Shown: piece after piece, positions 57,916 through 64,000 of the stretch | How the letters are laid out: every line of letters begins with the position of its first letter | Numbering within the stretch: position 1 is the stretch's first letter | Assembly (NCBI RefSeq): GCF_003688995.1 | Contig: NZ_PENI01000005.1 | Coordinates: 62,001 to 126,000, forward strand | Source: Streptomyces shenzhenensis | Lineage (GTDB): Bacteria; Actinomycetota; Actinomycetes; Streptomycetales; Streptomycetaceae | Reading direction: 5' to 3' | Length of the DNA stretch: 64,000 nt | Notes under the pieces: generated by a model | Databases searched by the model: none | What the model saw: the letters and a program-made list of their open reading frames with translations, nothing else | Told to the model about the DNA's origin: nothing | Translations under genes and position numbers: made by a program

Positions 57916-58803
57916 TCAGTGTTCGAGTAGCATCCGCTGCAACTCCCGAGCAGCCCGTGGCGGAGCCACATCGCTCCGGTGCGCCAGCGCGATCGTCCGA
58001 TGCAACCCCGGCCGAGCCAACGGAGTGACCCGCAGGCCCCGCCCCGACCGCGTGGCGACCATGCGCGGCACGACGGCCACGCCCAGCCCGGCCCGGACAA
58101 ACCCCAGCACCGCGTCCATCTCACCGCCCTCCACCGCGAAGTCCGGCTCGAACCCCTCGGCACGGCACGCGGCCACCGTCAGCTCCCGCAGGTCGTACCC
58201 GTGCCGGAACATCACCAGGCGCGCGCCCTCCAGGTCGGCGATCCGCACATGGCTGCGCCCGCCGCGGCCCGGCGCCGGGGCCTCCGGCGAGGAGACCACC
58301 ACCAGGTCCTCGCGCAGCAGCTCCACCGTGGTCAGCGCGGGCGACGGCGTCGGCAGCGGCAGGACGACCAGCGCCAGATCGAGCGCGCCGCGCGCCAGCT
58401 CCCGTACCAGGTCGTGCGAGCCGCCCTCCTCGATCAGCAGCCGGATGCCGGGATAGCGGTCGTGGAAGGCGCGCAGCACGTCCGGCAGCAGGCCGGTGCA
58501 CAGGCTCGGGGTGGCGCCCAGCCGGACGCGCCCGCTGCGCAGCTGCATGAGTTCCTGCACCTCGTGCCGGGCGGTGTCCGCGTCGGCCAGGATCCGCCGG
58601 GCCAGCGGCAGCAGCGCCTCGCCGGCGTCGGTGAGCGTGATGTTGCCGCGGGCCCGCAGGAACAGATCCGCCCCCAGCTCCCGCTCCAGCGCCCTGATCT
58701 GCTGGGACAGCGACGGCTGGGCGACATGGACCAGCTCCGCCGCCCGGGTGAAGTGCCGGGTCTCGGCGACCGCCACGAAGTACTGGAGCTGCTGGAACTG
58801 CAC
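57916..58803 (-). CDS. LysR-family transcriptional regulator of the sdh operon
   Basis: A 295-residue LTTR. The helix-turn-helix region QQLQYFVAVAETRHFTRAAE, LVHVAQPSLSQQIRALEREL is standard, followed by the effector domain. GTG 58803 begins at the conserved VQFQQLQYF. It is divergent from the succinate dehydrogenase operon with about 80 bases between start codons and a CTATCG/CGATAG dyad in that gap, so it most likely regulates those genes. The IS256 relic ends just beyond its stop codon. Confidence 0.93.
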   Translation of the reverse strand: MQFQQLQYFVAVAETRHFTRAAELVHVAQPSLSQQIRALERELGADLFLRARGNITLTDAGEALLPLARRILADADTARHEVQELMQLRSGRVRLGATPSLCTGLLPDVLRAFHDRYPGIRLLIEEGGSHDLVRELARGALDLALVVLPLPTPSPALTTVELLREDLVVVSSPEAPAPGRGGRSHVRIADLEGARLVMFRHGYDLRELTVAACRAEGFEPDFAVEGGEMDAVLGFVRAGLGVAVVPRMVATRSGRGLRVTPLARPGLHRTIALAHRSDVAPPRAARELQRMLLEH

Positions 58804-58823
58804 CCCGACAGCATAGTCCCTGC

Positions 58824-58860
58824 CTATCGAAACGAGGTGGACCATGTCTTGGACCGATAG
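58824..58860. promoter_or_regulatory. Dyad in the LysR/sdh divergent region
   Basis: CTATCG (58824-58829) and CGATAG (58855-58860) form an inverted repeat with a 25-base gap, inside the short divergent region, as expected for a LysR binding site overlapping two promoters. Confidence 0.5.
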
Positions 58861-58886
58861 GGCCCTTCGGCCCTAGCGTGCAGGCC

Positions 58887-59594
58887 ATGGCACTGGCAAC
58901 GCGGACGGACCGACGGCCGTCCATGGCGCGCACGATGTGGGACAGCTCCGTCGGCAAGAAGACCGTGATGGCGGTCAGCGGCCTGATCATGCTGCTGTAC
59001 CTGGTCGTCCACATGTTCGGAAACCTGAAGATCTTCTTCGGGGCGGGCGACTTCAACCACTACGCCCACTGGCTGCGCACCATCGGCGAGCCGGTCATGC
59101 ACTACGAGTGGACGCTCTGGGTCATCCGTGTCGTCCTCGTCGTCGCCGTCGTCGCGCACGCCGTCTCCGCGTACCAGCTCAGCCGCCGCGACCTGCGGGC
59201 CCGCCCGAACAAGTACGTGCACAAGAAGCCGCGGGCGAGCTACGCGACCCGCACCATGCGCTGGGGCGGGATCATCCTCGCCCTGTTCATCGTCTGGCAC
59301 ATCCTGGACCTGACCACCGGCACCCTGCACCCCGGCGGCTTCCAGGAGGGCCGCCCCTACCAGAACGTCGTCGACACCTTCTCCACCTGGTACGGCAACG
59401 TCATCTACATCGTCGCGATGCTCGCGGTCGGCCTGCACGTGCGGCACGGCTTCTGGAGTGCCGCCCAGACCCTCGGCGTCGGCAGCCGCACCCGCGACCG
59501 CGCCCTGAAGACCGTCGCCAACGTCCTCGCGCTGCTGCTCACGGCCGGCTTCATCGCCGTACCCGTGGGCGTCATGACCGGAGTGGTGAGCTGA
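58887..59594 (+). CDS. sdhC: Succinate dehydrogenase/fumarate reductase cytochrome b subunit
   Basis: A 235-residue membrane anchor of a B-type (single large anchor, di-haem) succinate:quinone oxidoreductase. Five hydrophobic helices are visible, with candidate haem-ligand His residues in [24 protein letters not shown] and [12 protein letters not shown] 58887 or GTG 58878 could be the start; neither has a strong ribosome site. The next gene starts one base after its stop. Confidence 0.93.
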   Translation: MALATRTDRRPSMARTMWDSSVGKKTVMAVSGLIMLLYLVVHMFGNLKIFFGAGDFNHYAHWLRTIGEPVMHYEWTLWVIRVVLVVAVVAHAVSAYQLSRRDLRARPNKYVHKKPRASYATRTMRWGGIILALFIVWHILDLTTGTLHPGGFQEGRPYQNVVDTFSTWYGNVIYIVAMLAVGLHVRHGFWSAAQTLGVGSRTRDRALKTVANVLALLLTAGFIAVPVGVMTGVVS

Positions 59595-59595
59595 C

Positions 59596-61550
<1,955 letters not shown>

Positions 61551-61554
<4 letters not shown>

Positions 61555-62300
61555 AGCTCACCCTGCGCGTCTGGCGGCAGCGGAACGCCGACGCCGAAGG
61601 CGCCATGTCCACGTACGAGGTGGACGGCATCTCCTCCGACATGTCCTTCCTGGAGATGCTCGACACGCTCAACGAGGAACTCATCCTCAACGGCGAGGAC
61701 CCGGTCGCCTTCGACCACGACTGCCGCGAGGGCATCTGCGGCGCCTGCAGCCTGGTGATCAACGGCGATGCGCACGGACCCGAGCGCACCACCACCTGCC
61801 AACTGCACATGCGGTCCTTCAAGGACGGCGACACGATCGACATCGAGCCGTGGCGGGCCTCGGCGTTCCCGGTGATCAAGGACCTGGTGGTGGACCGGTC
61901 GGCGTTCGACCGGATCATCCAGGCCGGCGGCTACATCACGGCGCCCACCGGGGCAGCGCCCGAGGCCCACGCGACGCCCGTGCCCAAGCCGGACGCCGAC
62001 TTCGCCTTCGAGCACGCGGAGTGCATCGGATGCGGGGCGTGCGTCGCCGCCTGCCCCAACGGCGCGGCCATGCTGTTCACTTCCGCCAAGGTCAGCCATC
62101 TGAACGTGCTGCCGCAGGGCGCGCCCGAGCGGGAGACGCGCGTGCTGGACATGGTGGCGCAGATGGACGAGGAGGGCTTCGGCGGCTGCACGCTCACCGG
62201 TGAGTGCGCCACCGCCTGCCCGAAGGGCATCCCGCTGATGTCCATCACGAACATGAACAAGGAGTGGCTGCGGGCCACACGCAAGGCCGGCAAGCGGTAG
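61551..62300 (+). CDS. sdhB: Succinate dehydrogenase/fumarate reductase iron-sulfur subunit
   Basis: A 249-residue electron-transfer subunit. The 2Fe-2S domain has [15 protein letters not shown] and TTTCQLH; the C-terminal domain has [15 protein letters not shown] (4Fe-4S) and a further Cys set [18 protein letters not shown] (3Fe-4S/4Fe-4S). ATG 61551 overlaps the flavoprotein stop, so the three subunits are one operon. Compared with sdhABCD types it lacks a separate sdhD, as expected. Confidence 0.97.
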
Positions 62301-62711
62301 CGCCGCGCCGGGCGCGGCCGCTTCGTGGCGGTCGCGCGGTTGCCCGCGCCCTTTCGGGCGCGCCCAAGACGTTCGCCGAGGGCGGACGGACGGGGCCGGG
62401 AGTGGTGCTCCCCGGCCCCGTCTCGCGTCCGGGGCCCGGATAGGCTGCACTCGTGATCTTCAGTCGCCCGGGGAGGGAGCGGTCTCTCCCCCGCTCGTGT
62501 CCTGGACGAGGCGAACACACGAGCGTGGCCGGAGCACTGCGTGGCGGCCACGTGAACGCCGCGGGCTGAGCGAGCCGTTCAACAACCTCACACCCGCTTT
62601 CTCTGCGCCCGTCACGCGGAGGTCAGTCGGCATCGGAAAAACAGGTGCGGCGGTCGAACGCCACAGACCGCCGCCCGCTCCGCCGACCCGGCCCGTGACC
62701 AGGAGAGAGCC
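62301..62711. other. Intergenic region after the sdh operon
   Basis: About 410 bases with two hairpins: GCGCCC-TTTC-GGGCGC (62346-62361) and the stronger one at 62389-62422. The right half should hold the promoter of the acyltransferase pair. No gene is recognised; the short frames have no supporting start site. Confidence 0.55.
62389..62422 (+). terminator. Hairpin terminator of the sdh operon
   Basis: A perfect 12-base stem GACGGGGCCGGG with CCCGGCCCCGTC around a 10-base loop, about 90 bases after the sdhB stop. Confidence 0.65.
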
Positions 62712-63482
62712 ATGACCGGCGTTTCCACCCTCGACCGCCCCCCGCAGCCCGCAGCGCCCACCCGCTACACCGTCACGCTCGCCGCCGACGAGGCCGACGT
62801 GCGTGCCGCCCAGCGGCTGCGGCACGAGGTCTTCGCGGGGGAGATGGGCGCCCTGCTGTCCACCCCGCAGCCGGGCTACGACATCGACCCCTTCGACGCC
62901 TACTGCGACCACCTGCTGGTGCGCGAGGAGACGACGGGGCAGGTCGTCGGCACCTACCGGCTGCTGCCGCCGGACCGGGCCGCGGTCGCCGGACGACTCT
63001 ACTCCGAGAGCGAGTTCGACCTGACCGCGCTCGACGGTATCCGGCCCGGCCTGGTCGAGGTCGGCCGCTCCTGTGTGCACCCCGACCACCGCGACGGCGC
63101 CGTCATCGGGCTGATCTGGGCCGGGATAGCCCGCTACATGGTGGACCGCGGGCACGAGTGGCTGGCCGGCTGCTGCTCCATCCCGCTCGCCGACGGCGGC
63201 GCCCTCGCCTCCGCCACCTGGCACCGGGTCAGCGCCAAGCACCTGGCCCCCGAGGAGTTCCGGGTACGGCCCCTGCTGCCGTGGGTGCCGAGCGCCGAGG
63301 CCCCGACCGAGCGGACCGAGCTGCCGGCGCTGCTGCGCGGCTACCTCCGGCTCGGCGCCTGGGTCTGCGCCGAGCCCGCGCACGACCCGGACTTCGGCGT
63401 CGCCGACCTGTACGTGCTGCTGCCGATGCGCCGGGTCAACCCGCGCTATCTGCGGCACTTCCTCTCGCTCGTCCCGGCCTGA
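62712..63482 (+). CDS. OlsB-like N-acyltransferase (GNAT superfamily)
   Basis: A 256-residue protein of the ornithine-acyl-ACP N-acyltransferase family, which forms lyso-ornithine lipid from ornithine and 3-hydroxyacyl-ACP. Motifs typical of this GNAT branch: AAQRLRHEVFAGEMGA, DIDPFDAYCDHLLV, VGTYRLLPP, LVEVGRSCVHPDHRDG and LLPMRRVNPRYLRHF. AGGAGAGAG before ATG 62712 supports the start. Its stop overlaps the start of the PlsC-like gene, and the pair matches the olsB/olsA arrangement. Confidence 0.87.
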   Translation: MTGVSTLDRPPQPAAPTRYTVTLAADEADVRAAQRLRHEVFAGEMGALLSTPQPGYDIDPFDAYCDHLLVREETTGQVVGTYRLLPPDRAAVAGRLYSESEFDLTALDGIRPGLVEVGRSCVHPDHRDGAVIGLIWAGIARYMVDRGHEWLAGCCSIPLADGGALASATWHRVSAKHLAPEEFRVRPLLPWVPSAEAPTERTELPALLRGYLRLGAWVCAEPAHDPDFGVADLYVLLPMRRVNPRYLRHFLSLVPA

Positions 63483-64000
63483 TGAGCGTCTGGCTGCCCA
63501 GCGCGCCCTGCACCCCAGGGGCGTGCGTGGAGCCGACGGGGTCCGCCGCGGCCGTACCGCGCGCCGTGCTGCGGATCGCCGGGGTCGCGGTCCTGGTACT
63601 GACCGGGGCCGTGCTGTGCCCGCTCGGCGGGCGGATCCCCGCCGGGCTGGTCGGGCGGTGGTGCCGGGCGATCGTGCGGGCCGCCGGGGTCCAGGTCCGC
63701 GTCACCGGCACCGCCGCGCCCACCGGCGGTCTGCTCCTGGTGGCCAACCACATCTCCTGGCTGGACATCCCGCTGCTGGCCGCCGTGCGCCCGGCGCGGA
63801 TGCTCGCCAAGACGGAGATCCGCCAGTGGCCCGTGGCCGGGGCGCTGGCGGCCCGGGCCGGCGTCCTGTTCATCGAGCGCGACCGGCTGCGCGCCCTGCC
63901 CGGCACCGTCGCCCGTATCGCGCGGGCGCTGCGCGGCGGCGCCGCGGTCGTCGCCTTCCCCGAGGGCAGCACCTGGTGCGGGCGGGCGCAGGGCCGCTTC
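63482..64000 (+). CDS. PlsC-like 1-acylglycerol-phosphate/lyso-lipid acyltransferase (partial)
   Basis: The first 173 residues of an acyltransferase, cut by the window's right edge. After a membrane helix (about 27-47) comes the catalytic NHISWLD (H-x4-D, His90 and Asp95) and, at about residue 160, FPEGST. ATG 63482 overlaps the OlsB-like stop (TGATG), so translation is coupled. In that context it probably acylates lyso-ornithine lipid (OlsA role); a phosphatidic-acid role is the alternative. Confidence 0.9.
   Translation, partial: MSVWLPSAPCTPGACVEPTGSAAAVPRAVLRIAGVAVLVLTGAVLCPLGGRIPAGLVGRWCRAIVRAAGVQVRVTGTAAPTGGLLLVANHISWLDIPLLAAVRPARMLAKTEIRQWPVAGALAARAGVLFIERDRLRALPGTVARIARALRGGAAVVAFPEGSTWCGRAQGRF

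Overview
The window reads as chromosomal DNA of a Streptomyces-type actinomycete. GC is very high with strong third-position G/C bias, GTG and TTG starts sit behind GGAGG-like ribosome sites, and the gene set is characteristic: monomeric isocitrate dehydrogenase, an Rpf/LysM/M23 muralytic enzyme, a wax ester synthase/DGAT, LysX, a class E/F sortase, a SpoIIE-type phosphatase with a histidine-kinase-like ATPase, and a PAS-GGDEF-EAL protein. From memory, 51-64 kb resembles the rmdA and second succinate dehydrogenase neighbourhood of the S. coelicolor arm, 10-13 kb its gnd/rpfD pair, and 1-8 kb its idh neighbourhood. These parallels were not checked by alignment.

Layout. 0-10 kb: N-formylglutamate amidohydrolase family, idh, an MscS channel, a YbhN-like flippase/synthase protein, an ABC exporter behind a textbook SoxR-type promoter, a small acetyltransferase, and a proline-rich ORF followed by a decayed repeat array. 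10-23 kb: gnd, rpfD, a drug/metabolite transporter, an FhuF-like iron reductase, glgC, a GH92 mannosidase, a wax ester/TAG synthase, an SDR protein with a zinc-ribbon-like N-terminus, and a degenerate HD protein. 22.7-30.1 kb is an accessory block: an AT-richer leader before a 57-residue peptide, two gene relics (a frameshifted acetyltransferase and an amidase fragment), then a redox cluster of three related small Rossmann reductases, an SDR and an epimerase-like protein, controlled by a TetR and a LysR regulator with visible operator-like repeats. 30-42 kb: GH38 mannosidase, a lipase-maturation-factor family membrane protein, a SpoIIE-type phosphatase, an Fpg/Nei glycosylase with an altered zinc finger, a sigma/anti-sigma module, and a CapA-like lipoprotein.

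42-51 kb is an envelope-centred stretch: universal stress protein, LysX (lysyl-phosphatidylglycerol synthesis), polysaccharide deacetylase, sortase, and three exported proteins with single C-terminal membrane anchors but no evident LPxTG/LAxTG signal. 51-55 kb: a repeat lipoprotein behind an ECF-type promoter, a methyltransferase, and an overlapping c-di-GMP enzyme. 55.3-57.9 kb is a decayed integrative element: a 3' tRNA-Ser fragment, a lower-GC VanZ-like gene, an integrase tail and an IS256-type transposase relic. 57.9-62.3 kb: a LysR regulator divergent from a three-gene succinate dehydrogenase/fumarate reductase operon. The right edge carries an overlapping acyltransferase pair consistent with ornithine-lipid synthesis; the second gene runs off the window.
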